A stretch of 64,000 nt of DNA from Terriglobia bacterium (GTDB taxonomy: Bacteria; Acidobacteriota; Terriglobia; Terriglobales; Acidobacteriaceae): positions 464,773 to 528,772 of the forward strand of contig JAIQEU010000006.1 in NCBI GenBank assembly GCA_020073665.1. Reading direction: 5' to 3'. The notes beneath the pieces are model-generated. The model saw only the letters and a list, made by a program, of their open reading frames with translations, made no database searches and was not told where the DNA came from. Position numbers and translations under genes: made by a program. Each line of letters begins with the position of its first letter. The stretch's first letter is position 1. Below are positions 23,997 through 32,793 of the stretch, piece after piece.

Positions 23997-25642
23997 AAAC
24001 CGACGGCATCCGCCGCTGGGACGGTGAGACTGTGCTGGTTGCCGCGCTGGCGGCGGCCGTCTCGGTGGCCGCTTTCCTGTTCTACCTCCGGCATGGCGGC
24101 ATTCTGCTCTACGGCGACGCGGTCGCGCACATCAACATCGCACGCCGCGTATTCGATTCCCGCACTCCAGGGCTGCTGCAGTTGGGCACGGTGTGGCTGC
24201 CGCTTCCGCATCTGCTGATGATTCCGTTTTTGCTCTCCACCTGGACCTGGCAGTCGGGTGTGGGCGGATCAATTCCATCGCTGGTGGCCTATGTATTCGG
24301 CGCCATCGGCGTCTTCCGCCTGGTTCGTGGAGCTTTGAGTTTCCATTCCGCGCCGGAGAGCGCGGCGCGCCTGACCGCATGGACTGCGGCGATCATCTTC
24401 CTGGCCAATCCCAACCTGATTTACCTGCAGGCCACGGCCATGACCGAACCGGTGTACCTGGCGCTGTTCATCTGGGCGACGGTGTACTTCAGCGAGTTTG
24501 CGAAACAAACCGGAATGGCCGACGACTACGTGCAGGCTAGCCCGTCATCGTCGCTGGCGAAGTGTGGGCTCTGCCTGTTGGGAGCTTGCCTGACCCGCTA
24601 TGACGGATGGTTCCTGGCAGCCGCCATGGGCGCAGGGGTGATGGCGATGACCCGGAAGGTACCGCGTAGCGGGCTCGGGGTGCGGCGAGGCGTTCGGGTA
24701 TTTATTTTGCTGGCGGCAGCGGGACCGGCCCTCTGGCTGGCCTATAACGCGGTCATTTATCGCAATCCACTGGAGTTCGCTAATGGCCCGTATTCGGCGC
24801 GCGCCATTGAGCAGAAGCGGCCGAATTCTCCACCTCATCCTGGCGCCGATAACCTGCGGGTTGCGGCCAGCTATTTCCTGAAATCGGCACAGCTGAACCT
24901 GGCGGAGGGGAACTGGCGGAAGCTCTGGTTATTTCTACTGGTGGCGGGAACCCTGATGGCCATGATGTTCGATCACCGCTTGTGGCCGCTGCTGATGCTC
25001 TGGGCCCCGCTTCCGTTCTACATGCTTTCCGTGGCTTACAGCGGCGTTCCCATCTACCTGCCGGTCTGGTGGCCGTTCTCGTACTACAACGTTCGCTACG
25101 GAATTGAACTGTTGCCGGCGTTTGCAGTCTTCGTGGCCCTGGCCGCATATTTTGCCGCGGGCTTCGCGCGCAACACAGCCATCAAAGCTGCGATCGGGGT
25201 CGGGATCGCGGCTCTAGTCGCGGGGAGTTGCGTTTCGGTCTGGCGGGCCAAGCCCGTTTGCTATACCGAGGCTTGGACCAATTCCCGCACGCGCATGGCG
25301 CTGGAGGGCGAACTCGCTGTCAGGATCAGCCAGCTTCCGGGAGATTCCACTCTGCTGATGTATTTGGGCGACCATGTGGGCGCGCTGCAGGGGGCCGGGA
25401 TTCCGCTGCGGCGGGTCATCTCCGAGGGCAACCACCGTACCTGGAGGCAGCCTTCTGACCCGGAAGGCCTGTGGGAGCAGGCGCTCGCAAATCCAATGCA
25501 GTACGCGGACTTCGTCATCGCGGTGGACGGCGATCCCGTCGCCGCGGCGGTGGCCGGAAGAGGCTTGCCTCCGGTTGCCGAAGTCTGTGTGCCCGGCCAG
25601 CCGCGGGCCACCATTTACCGTACCCACCCGACGACGCGGTAA
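23993..25642 (+). CDS. Polytopic membrane protein, GT39/ArnT-like glycosyltransferase candidate
   Basis: 549 aa. About ten to twelve hydrophobic helices start with VLVAALAAAVSVAAFLFYL. The first loop carries LLYGDAVAHINIARRVFDS and LGTVWLPLPHLLM, the acidic D-containing external loop and tryptophan/proline pattern seen in protein- and lipid-linked sugar glycosyltransferases of the GT-C superfamily. A soluble C-terminal part (about 420-549) holds LLMYLGDHVGALQGAGIP. It overlaps the PfkB gene by 4 bp (ATGA). Donor and acceptor are unknown; a dolichol/undecaprenyl-phosphate sugar donor is typical for the clan. Confidence 0.72.
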   Translation: MKTDGIRRWDGETVLVAALAAAVSVAAFLFYLRHGGILLYGDAVAHINIARRVFDSRTPGLLQLGTVWLPLPHLLMIPFLLSTWTWQSGVGGSIPSLVAYVFGAIGVFRLVRGALSFHSAPESAARLTAWTAAIIFLANPNLIYLQATAMTEPVYLALFIWATVYFSEFAKQTGMADDYVQASPSSSLAKCGLCLLGACLTRYDGWFLAAAMGAGVMAMTRKVPRSGLGVRRGVRVFILLAAAGPALWLAYNAVIYRNPLEFANGPYSARAIEQKRPNSPPHPGADNLRVAASYFLKSAQLNLAEGNWRKLWLFLLVAGTLMAMMFDHRLWPLLMLWAPLPFYMLSVAYSGVPIYLPVWWPFSYYNVRYGIELLPAFAVFVALAAYFAAGFARNTAIKAAIGVGIAALVAGSCVSVWRAKPVCYTEAWTNSRTRMALEGELAVRISQLPGDSTLLMYLGDHVGALQGAGIPLRRVISEGNHRTWRQPSDPEGLWEQALANPMQYADFVIAVDGDPVAAAVAGRGLPPVAEVCVPGQPRATIYRTHPTTR

Positions 25643-25810
25643 TCATCCCGGTTAACTTGGTGAACGTGGAAGCCAAGAGTAGCGAGGTTTCGGGTGATAA
25701 AATCCACTCGCTCCCGCTTTCCGCACTCCTATGCCAGGAATTCATCAAAGCATGGACGTGGCCCGCACGGAGATGCAGACGTTGAGTTGCCTGGGTTGTG
25801 CCGAACACGA

Positions 25811-26605
25811 ATGACTGCTTCGTTCACCGTCGTGCCTTTCACCAAGGCCAGCGCCTGCGGGAACGACTTCCTGATCATCGATGGCACCTACTTGCCAGCC
25901 GATGTGGCCGCCTTCAGCCGCAGAATCTGTGATCGGCACCAAGGCATTGGCGCGGACGGGGTGGAGTGGCTGTTCCCAGCCAAGGATGCCGATGTGCGCG
26001 CGCGGCTGTGTAATGCCGACGGCTCTGAAGCCGAGATTTCGGGTAACGGCACCCGCTGCGTGGCCGCCTACCTGTGTGCCGAACAAGCCCGCGACAAAGT
26101 CGTAATTCGCACCGGGGCCGGGCTGAAGCCTTGTACTCTCACCTCACGAAACGACAGCCAGTTTGAGTTTGAGATTGCCATGGGCGAGCCCCAAGTCGGC
26201 GACGAGTTCTCCGTGAAGCTGGCGTTCCGCGAAGTGCGCGGCATTCCGGTGTCGATGGGCAACCCGCATTACGTAGTCTTCGTAAACGAGTTTGGCATGG
26301 GCTGGCAAGCCGAGGCGGCCGAAATCGGACGCCATCACGACTTCAAGCATGGGATTAACGTTGAACTGGTAACCATCAAGGACAAATCCAATGTGGAGGC
26401 CCGCTTTTTTGAGCGTGGAGTCGGGGAGACGCAGTCTTCCGGCACCGGTTCCTGTGCCTCTGCGGTGGCGGCTATTGCCAGCAAGCGGGCCCAGTCCCCG
26501 GTGAGGGTACATACTCCCGGCGGGGTCCAGACCGTACGTTGGGAGAACCAGGTGCTGCTGCGCGGCCCCGCGCAGCTCATCGGTCGGGGAGAGTTTTTCG
26601 TTTAA
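25811..26605 (+). CDS. dapF: Diaminopimelate-epimerase-family protein with Ser at both catalytic Cys positions
   Basis: 264 aa from the ATG at 25811. The fold is clear: FTKASACGNDFLIID, NADGSEAEISGNGTRC, GIPVSMGNPHYVVFV, and ARFFERGVGETQSSGTGSC. In characterised DapF the two acid/base cysteines lie in the CGNG and ACGSG motifs. Here these positions are Ser77 (ISGNG) and Ser210 (SSGTG); other cysteines nearby (GTRC, GTGSC) are not in the catalytic slots. It therefore cannot be assumed to interconvert LL- and meso-diaminopimelate by the two-cysteine mechanism. The stop is one base from the LdcA start, and the genes that follow are murein-recycling genes. The symbol reflects family only. Confidence 0.85.
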   Translation: MTASFTVVPFTKASACGNDFLIIDGTYLPADVAAFSRRICDRHQGIGADGVEWLFPAKDADVRARLCNADGSEAEISGNGTRCVAAYLCAEQARDKVVIRTGAGLKPCTLTSRNDSQFEFEIAMGEPQVGDEFSVKLAFREVRGIPVSMGNPHYVVFVNEFGMGWQAEAAEIGRHHDFKHGINVELVTIKDKSNVEARFFERGVGETQSSGTGSCASAVAAIASKRAQSPVRVHTPGGVQTVRWENQVLLRGPAQLIGRGEFFV

Positions 26606-26606
26606 C

Positions 26607-27599
26607 ATGACTCAAATGCCCACCCCGCCGATTTCGCGCACCAAGCCGCCGGCGCTTCGCCCCGGCGACACCGTGGGCATCGTGGCCCCGGCCAGCAACA
26701 TCCGGCGCGAGTTGCTGGATGTGGGATGCGAGGCGCTGCGAAAACTCGGCTACAAGCCTTTCTACTTCGACTCCATTCTGGATCACGATTTGTACTTTGC
26801 CGGATCGCTGGAGCGTCGCAAACGCGAACTGGAAGAGATGTTCATGCGCGACGAGGTACGAGCAATTATTTGCGCGCGCGGCGGCTACGGAGCGAACTAT
26901 CTGGTGAAGGCGCTCGATCCCCAGAAGGTCGCGCCGCATCCCAAGATTTTCGTTGGTTATAGTGATATCACCACGCTGCTGACCTGCTTTGCCGACTCGG
27001 CGCGTTTCGTAACTTTTCATGGTCCCATGGTCACCAAAGACTTTGCTCATGCCGACAGTGTCGATCTGGTCTCGTGGGAGGCCGCACTCACCGGGCTCTC
27101 AAATTGGTCATTGGATCTGGGGTCGGACTCGGGAGTGAAGCCGCTGGTAGAGGGATCGGCGGAAGGCATTTTGTACGGCGGTTGCCTTTCCATGCTGGTG
27201 GCCTCGCTAGGCACGCAGCATGAGATCCGTACCCAGGGCACCATCCTGTTTCTGGAGGACGTCGCTACCAAGCCATTTCAGATTGATCGCATGCTGATGC
27301 ATCTGAAGCTCGCGGGGAAATTGGACGGAGTTCGAGGCATTGTCTTTGGCGAGATGCTCGATTGCACTCAGAGTAGCGATCAGGGATACACCCTGGAAGA
27401 AGTAGTGATGCGCATCGTGGGTGACCTCGGAGTTCCCGTGGCCTACGGATTGCGTTCCGGCCACGTGTCGCGGCGCAACATCACACTGCCGATTGGGGTG
27501 CGCGCTGCGCTCACGGTGGGGAGCAGAGAAGTCAACTTAACCATCCTGGAGGCGGCTACCGTGCAGGCGGGGGTCTCGGCGGGAAGTTCTCAAGGGTGA
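26607..27599 (+). CDS. ldcA: LD-carboxypeptidase (muropeptide recycling)
   Basis: 330 aa, MEROPS S66 pattern: LRPGDTVGIVAPAS near the N-terminus, ICARGGYGANYLV, the nucleophile serine in FVGYSDITTLL, then FLEDVATKPFQIDRMLMHL with the catalytic Glu, and GLRSGHVSRRNITLPIG with the catalytic His. It removes the terminal D-Ala from the L-Ala-D-Glu-mDAP-D-Ala tetrapeptide in the cytoplasm, giving the tripeptide used by Mpl, encoded 10 bp downstream. No signal peptide, as expected. Confidence 0.93.
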   Translation: MTQMPTPPISRTKPPALRPGDTVGIVAPASNIRRELLDVGCEALRKLGYKPFYFDSILDHDLYFAGSLERRKRELEEMFMRDEVRAIICARGGYGANYLVKALDPQKVAPHPKIFVGYSDITTLLTCFADSARFVTFHGPMVTKDFAHADSVDLVSWEAALTGLSNWSLDLGSDSGVKPLVEGSAEGILYGGCLSMLVASLGTQHEIRTQGTILFLEDVATKPFQIDRMLMHLKLAGKLDGVRGIVFGEMLDCTQSSDQGYTLEEVVMRIVGDLGVPVAYGLRSGHVSRRNITLPIGVRAALTVGSREVNLTILEAATVQAGVSAGSSQG

Positions 27600-27609
27600 A
27601 CCAGAAATC

Positions 27610-29061
27610 ATGACCGAGAAGAAGCACATACACCTGATTGGCATTTGCGGAACCGCCATGGCATCGCTGGCGGGAATGTTGCAGCAGCGCGGATTTCGGG
27701 TGACTGGCTCCGACGCTGCTGCCTATCCGCCTATGTCGGACTTTCTGGCAGCGCTGGGGATTCCAGTGGCGCAGCCGTTCGATGCCCGAAACCTGGAGCC
27801 TCGTCCGGACATGGTGGTGGTTGGCAATGCTATCTCTCGCGGCAATGTTGAGTTGGAGCACCTGCTGGACACGCGCATCGCTTTCTGCTCGCTGCCGCAG
27901 ATTCTGCACGACGAGTTCCTGCGCGGCAAAGAGGTGCTGGTCGTGGCCGGCACGCACGGCAAGACCACGACTACTTCGATGCTGGCGTGGATTTTCCACA
28001 CCGCCGGATTGCAGCCTTCTTTCCTGATTGGCGGGATTGCCGAAAACTTCGGCAGCAGCTTTCAGCTGGGACAAGGGAAGCACTTCATTCTGGAAGGCGA
28101 TGAGTACGACACTGCCTTCTTCGACAAAGGCCCGAAGTTTCTGCACTACTTCCCGGATGCAGTCATTTTGACTTCGGTCGAATTCGACCATGCGGACATC
28201 TACAAAGACCTGGATGCGGTTGAGATTGCTTTTAAGCGGCTGGTGAACCTGGTGCCGCGTCGCGGACGGATTATCGGCTTTGATTCAGGAAAGAGCATCG
28301 ACGCCTGCTTAAGCCGTGCCTTCTGCCCAGTGGAACGCTACGGCGCGGGAGCGGATGCCATGTGGCGCGTGTCCAACCTGGAGATGGAGCCGATGCGCAC
28401 CACCTGGTCGGTATTGCGCAACGGTGAACCCTGGGCCGATTTCGAGTTTCCGCTGGCTGGCGAGTACAACGTGTGGAATGCAACGGCCGCGGCGGCGATG
28501 GCGACCGGCTGCGGCATATCGAAAGAGGAAATCGCGGCCGCGCTGAAAACTTTCAAGAGTGTGAAACGGCGGCTGGAAGTGCGGGCCCAGATAAACGGCA
28601 TCACCATCATCGACGATTTCGCGCATCATCCTACTGCCATCGCGGGCACGCTGACCGCGCTGCGCTCCCGCTATCCCGGCGCGCGCTTGTGGGCCATCCT
28701 CGAGCCGCGCTCCAACACCATGCGGCGGAATGTTTTGCAGAACGATCTGGCCAGGAGCCTGGCTCTCGCCGACGAAGTAGTGGTGGCGAACGTGTTCAAG
28801 TCGGACGCCATTCCCGAGTCCGAGCGGCTGGACCTGGCCGCGGTGGCGGCCCAGATCCAGAAGCAGGGCCGGCGCGCGCGCATTGTTCCCGAGGTAGACG
28901 GAATCATCCAACTGGTGGCGCCGGAGATGCGGTCCGGCGACGTGGTCGCCATCCTCTCCAACGGCGGGTTCGGCGGCATCTACGAAAAACTCCCGCAGCG
29001 GCTGAAAACGTTGGCCGGAAGCGCCGGCACGAGTCCGCTGGAGGCATCGGCCAAAGCGTGA
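27610..29061 (+). CDS. mpl: UDP-N-acetylmuramate:L-alanyl-gamma-D-glutamyl-meso-DAP ligase
   Basis: 483 aa. Mur ligase architecture: HIHLIGICGTAMASLAGML (Rossmann N-domain), the P-loop AGTHGKTTTTSMLAW, the LEGDEYDTAFFDKGPKFLHY segment that separates Mpl from MurC, and the C-domain with DDFAHHPTAI and EPRSNTMRRNVLQ. Mpl joins the recycled tripeptide to UDP-MurNAc, bypassing MurC, MurD and MurE. It follows ldcA and its stop overlaps the GTG of the M61 gene by 4 bp, so this is a translationally coupled run. Confidence 0.95.
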   Translation: MTEKKHIHLIGICGTAMASLAGMLQQRGFRVTGSDAAAYPPMSDFLAALGIPVAQPFDARNLEPRPDMVVVGNAISRGNVELEHLLDTRIAFCSLPQILHDEFLRGKEVLVVAGTHGKTTTTSMLAWIFHTAGLQPSFLIGGIAENFGSSFQLGQGKHFILEGDEYDTAFFDKGPKFLHYFPDAVILTSVEFDHADIYKDLDAVEIAFKRLVNLVPRRGRIIGFDSGKSIDACLSRAFCPVERYGAGADAMWRVSNLEMEPMRTTWSVLRNGEPWADFEFPLAGEYNVWNATAAAAMATGCGISKEEIAAALKTFKSVKRRLEVRAQINGITIIDDFAHHPTAIAGTLTALRSRYPGARLWAILEPRSNTMRRNVLQNDLARSLALADEVVVANVFKSDAIPESERLDLAAVAAQIQKQGRRARIVPEVDGIIQLVAPEMRSGDVVAILSNGGFGGIYEKLPQRLKTLAGSAGTSPLEASAKA

Positions 29062-30899
29062 TTCGACGCCTGCGACTCCTCTTCGCGCTCGCGGTACTGA
29101 TCTCGCTGGGAGCGCTGTTCGCACCAGCGCAGAATGCGCCATCTTCAACAGAATCCCGGGTGTCGTACATGCTGTCTCTTGCGAACGCGGCGGAACATCG
29201 CGTACTGGTCACCATCAAACTGCTATCCTCGAACTCACCGGAAGACGATTTGCAATTGCCGGTTTGGAATGCCCTCTACCAGGTGCGTGATTTCTCGCAG
29301 TATGTGAACTGGGTGCGCGCCACCAGCAGCGCGGGTGAACCTCTGAGAGTCCACACGTTGAACAAGAGCCGGTGGCGTGTCACGGGCGCTGGCCCAGGAA
29401 CAGAAATCCAGTACGAGATTGTCGCCGACCAGCCTGGACCCTACAACGCGCAGATCAATAGCCATCATGCATTTTTCAATCTGGCTGAGATTCTGATGTA
29501 TCCGGTTGACCTGCGCGACGCTCCGATCCGCGTCCAGGTCACTGACGTACCTTCGGGCTGGAAGCTGGCAACGGCATTGGAGGCGTCGCGCACGGCCGCC
29601 CCTCCGGGTTGGGAGTGGACAGCGCCGAACTACGATCGCCTGGTGGATTCGCCCGTCGAAGCCGGCGACTTTGAAGAAAAAGATTTCGACCAGGGTGGCG
29701 GTCGCTATCGCGTCGTGGTCGACGCCGATCGCGCGGATTATGATCTGCAGAAGATTGTTTCCATGGTGCAGCGGATTGTTGCAGCGGAAACTGATTGGAT
29801 GAACGATCGCCCCTTCGATAGCTACTTGTTCATTTACCACTTCCCCCGGGAGTCCAGCTTCGGAGGAATGGAACATGCGTACTCCACCGCGATCGACTTA
29901 AACGCCCAAACCCTGGCCGACAACCCGCAGCAACTGGCCGACGTTACCGCGCATGAATTCTTCCACCTGTGGAATGTGAAACGCATCCGCCCGCAATCGC
30001 TCGAGCCGGTCGACTATACGAAGGAGAACTACACGGATGCGTTGTGGTTCAGCGAAGGCGTGACCAACACGGTGCAGGATTATGCACTGCTGCACGCGGG
30101 ATTACTCGACGACCTGCAGTACCTGAATCGCTTGGCGGGACAGATCGGCACGCTGGAGAGCCGCCCGGCGCATCGCACTCAATCGGCTGAAGAGTCGAGC
30201 CTGGATGCGTGGCTGGAGAAATACCCGTACTACCGCCAGCCCGAACGCAGCATTTCCTACTACAACAAGGGAGAACTTCTGGGCGTGATGCTGGACCTGG
30301 CGCTGCGTGACGCCAGCAACGGGTCGGCCACGCTCCGCCAGGTCTTCCAGTGGATGAACCAGAACTATGCCCGGCAATCGCGTGTTTTTGCCGACTCCGA
30401 TGGCGTCCGGCAGGCGGCGGAAACCGTCGGCCACGCCGATCTCGGCCGGTTCTTCCAGAAGTACGTCTCTGGAACGCAGGAAATTCCCTGGGACGACGTG
30501 TTCAAGACGGTGGGCCTGCGCCTGGTACGCACCCAGGTCTCGGTCGCCGATCCCGGGTTCGACGCGTCTCAGAAGTTCGACACACCACCCAGCGTCTTCT
30601 ACGTAGCTCCCGGCAGCGTGGCCGAGCGCGCGGGGTTGGCCATCGGGGACATCGTCCTCCAGATCAACGGTCGAATCGCGGGGCCCACTTTCCCGCGACA
30701 ACTGGCGGAGTTGCGTCCTGGGGACACGATTCACCTGCGGGTGCGCAGCCTTCGCGGCGAGCGGGAGATACACTGGAAGCTGGCCAGCCGGGAAGAAGTT
30801 GAGTTTGAGCTGAAGGATGTGGACAATATCACGCCACAGCAGAAAGCCCGTCGTGCCGCGTGGTTGCACGGTGAATCCCAAGGAGACGCGCGCCCGTGA
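29058..30899 (+). CDS. Exported M61-family (glycyl) aminopeptidase with PDZ domain
   Basis: 613 aa from the GTG at 29058, which overlaps the mpl stop (GTGA); the frame is open upstream inside mpl but that part is out-of-frame noise. Signal peptide IRRLRLLFALAVLISLGALF. The catalytic domain contains FGGMEHAYSTAIDL and the zinc motif TAHEFFHLWNVKRIRP (H299-EFF-H303), then LWFSEGVTNTVQDY supplying the third Glu ligand. A PDZ domain follows near 510-580 (YVAPGSVAERAGLAIGDIVLQING). M61 enzymes release N-terminal Gly or Ala. Its place after mpl suggests an envelope peptide role, by inference. Confidence 0.9.
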   Translation: MIRRLRLLFALAVLISLGALFAPAQNAPSSTESRVSYMLSLANAAEHRVLVTIKLLSSNSPEDDLQLPVWNALYQVRDFSQYVNWVRATSSAGEPLRVHTLNKSRWRVTGAGPGTEIQYEIVADQPGPYNAQINSHHAFFNLAEILMYPVDLRDAPIRVQVTDVPSGWKLATALEASRTAAPPGWEWTAPNYDRLVDSPVEAGDFEEKDFDQGGGRYRVVVDADRADYDLQKIVSMVQRIVAAETDWMNDRPFDSYLFIYHFPRESSFGGMEHAYSTAIDLNAQTLADNPQQLADVTAHEFFHLWNVKRIRPQSLEPVDYTKENYTDALWFSEGVTNTVQDYALLHAGLLDDLQYLNRLAGQIGTLESRPAHRTQSAEESSLDAWLEKYPYYRQPERSISYYNKGELLGVMLDLALRDASNGSATLRQVFQWMNQNYARQSRVFADSDGVRQAAETVGHADLGRFFQKYVSGTQEIPWDDVFKTVGLRLVRTQVSVADPGFDASQKFDTPPSVFYVAPGSVAERAGLAIGDIVLQINGRIAGPTFPRQLAELRPGDTIHLRVRSLRGEREIHWKLASREEVEFELKDVDNITPQQKARRAAWLHGESQGDARP

Positions 30900-31657
30900 T
30901 TCGGACCGTGATGATGCTGACGTTCTGGGGAGTGCTGCTGCCGGCGGCGGCGCTGGTGTGCTTTCCCTGGACCATTATTACCGGGGATATTCGCTTCCTC
31001 TACCGCGTGGGCATGTGGGGCGCCTTCACTGGGGTTCGATTGGCGGGCGTGAAGGTGCAGACCGTGGGACGGGACAAATTGAAGACCGGGCGCACCTACG
31101 TCTTCATGGCGAACCACGCATCCGTGCTTGATCCCCCGTTGCTGTTACCGCTGCTGCCCGGCAGGACGTCGGTCATGGCGAAGAAAGAGCTGTTCAACTA
31201 CCCCATCCTGGGCAAGGTCATGAAGTTGGGGTCGCTGGTTCCTGTGGACCGCGGCGATCGCGACGCCGGCATCGCGGCGGTACGCGCGGCTGAAGAAGTC
31301 ATTGGCCAAGGCATCAGCATGACCATCTTTGTCGAAGGCAAGCGGTCACTCGATGGGAAACTGCTGCCCTTCAAGAAAGGGCCGTTCTACCTGGCCACCG
31401 AGTGTAATGTGCCGGTGGTGCCGGTCACCGTCCTGGGGACGCATTCCATCATGCCCAAACACCGCTTCGCGATCCGGCCCGGGACGGCGACGGTGATTTT
31501 CCACGATCCCATCGAGGCCAAAGACTTCGGCAGCCGGGAATGCCTGATGTCCAAGGTTCGGCAGGCGATCAGTGGCGGGTTGGCTCCCGAGTACCAGGAA
31601 GAAACGCCTCAAACCACTAAGGACGCGAAGTTTCACGAAGGAACCGCTTCGGCATAA
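30896..31657 (+). CDS. plsC: 1-acyl-sn-glycerol-3-phosphate acyltransferase
   Basis: 253 aa; the GTG start overlaps the M61 stop by 4 bp and is preceded by AAGGAGA. An N-terminal membrane helix (VMMLTFWGVLLPAAALVCF) leads to the acyltransferase motif I MANHASVLDPPLL (HX4D), motif III FVEGKRSLDGKLLPFKKG, and motif IV VPVVPVTVLG. It acylates lysophosphatidic acid to phosphatidic acid at the inner membrane. It is the last gene of the dapF-ldcA-mpl-M61-plsC run and converges on lpxD with a 30-bp gap. Confidence 0.92.
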   Translation: MIRTVMMLTFWGVLLPAAALVCFPWTIITGDIRFLYRVGMWGAFTGVRLAGVKVQTVGRDKLKTGRTYVFMANHASVLDPPLLLPLLPGRTSVMAKKELFNYPILGKVMKLGSLVPVDRGDRDAGIAAVRAAEEVIGQGISMTIFVEGKRSLDGKLLPFKKGPFYLATECNVPVVPVTVLGTHSIMPKHRFAIRPGTATVIFHDPIEAKDFGSRECLMSKVRQAISGGLAPEYQEETPQTTKDAKFHEGTASA

Positions 31658-31687
31658 GAACTCTGCATCCCTGGCGTTCTTCGTGTC

Positions 31688-32689
31688 TTAATTTTTTGCT
31701 TTTCCTCTCAGCGCCTTGGCGATCTCCGGCAACTTGGGAAACACCGCTGTGCACCGCAACCACTGCTTGTGATCGAACGCTGGCGAGCCGCTGACCATGG
31801 CTCCAGCGGGGATATCACCGTGCGTGCCACTTTGAGCGGTGACGATGACGCCATCGCCGATCTTGCAGTGACCGGCAACTCCTGCCTGTCCCGCCAGGAT
31901 GACGTTTTTCCCCACCTCGGTTGACCCAGCCAAGCCGACCTGTGCACACAGCAGGGTGTCGTCGCCGACGCGGGAGCCATGTCCTACCTGGACCAGGTTG
32001 TCGATCTTTACGCCACGGGTGACGCGGGTCTCGCCTACGCTGGCGCGGTCCACGCAGGCGTTGGCTTGCACCTCTACGTCGTCCTCGAGAATGGCGGGGC
32101 CGGACTGCACAATCTTGTACCAGTGTCCGGAATCGTCCTTGGCAAAGCCAAAGCCGTCGGAGCCGACTACCGCTCCGTTCTGCAAGGTGACATTGTTCCC
32201 CAGTTGGCAATGTTCTCGCACCACGGCATGGGTATGAGCAAAGAAGTTGTCGCCGATAGTTACGCCGCGATAGATCACCACGTGAGCCAGTAATACGGCG
32301 CCGGTACCAATGCGAACATTCTCGTCCACGACGGCATATGGCCCGATGTGGGCACCAGTTCCGATTTTCACCGAACCATGCACCACCGCGGTGGGATGAA
32401 TCCCCGGGGCATACTTGGGCGGCTGGTAGAACAACTCGAGGCAGTGCGCAAAGCAGAGATAGGGGTTCCGGCTGCGCAGCATGGCTCCCGGAATCGCCGG
32501 AAAATCCTCCGCCACAATGACCGCGGATGCGCGCGTGCTCCGAGCCGAAGCGGAATATTTTGGATTGGCGACAAAGGTGATCTGGCCGGAAGCAGCTTCT
32601 TCGATTCCGGCCACGCCGGTAATTTCAGTATCGGGCGAACCGTTTTCCAGGCGGGCGCCAAGGATGGAGGCGATCTGCGCGAGTTTCAT
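31688..32689 (-). CDS. lpxD: UDP-3-O-acylglucosamine N-acyltransferase
   Basis: 333 aa from the ATG at 32689, giving the family N-terminus MKLAQIASILGARLENG with the uridine-binding GVAGIEEAASGQITFVANPKY region. The middle is a left-handed beta-helix with hexapeptide repeats (IGTGAHIGPYAVV, IGDNFFAHTHAVV, LGNNVTLQNGAVVGSDGFGFA), and the catalytic His lies in IDNLVQVGHGSRVGDD. The third step of lipid A synthesis, which supports an LPS-bearing Gram-negative. No other lpx gene is adjacent. Confidence 0.95.
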   Translation of the reverse strand: MKLAQIASILGARLENGSPDTEITGVAGIEEAASGQITFVANPKYSASARSTRASAVIVAEDFPAIPGAMLRSRNPYLCFAHCLELFYQPPKYAPGIHPTAVVHGSVKIGTGAHIGPYAVVDENVRIGTGAVLLAHVVIYRGVTIGDNFFAHTHAVVREHCQLGNNVTLQNGAVVGSDGFGFAKDDSGHWYKIVQSGPAILEDDVEVQANACVDRASVGETRVTRGVKIDNLVQVGHGSRVGDDTLLCAQVGLAGSTEVGKNVILAGQAGVAGHCKIGDGVIVTAQSGTHGDIPAGAMVSGSPAFDHKQWLRCTAVFPKLPEIAKALRGKAKN

Positions 32690-32793
32690 AGGGATGTATC
32701 CGTGAACCGGAGATTGTAACGGAGTTTGGTTAGTTGGACAGTATCGTGCCGCCACTCTCGGCGAAATGGCCGTAGCGAGCTCTTGACCAACGA

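Noticed and set aside
29021..29045. Further palindromic repeat copy at the end of mpl
   Set aside because: GCCGGAAGCGCCGGC is similar in look but lacks the GACGCC...GCTAC core.
28473..29057. Long N-terminal extension of the M61 gene into mpl
   Set aside because: The overlapped part is out-of-frame noise in mpl; GTG at 29058 gives a clean signal peptide.
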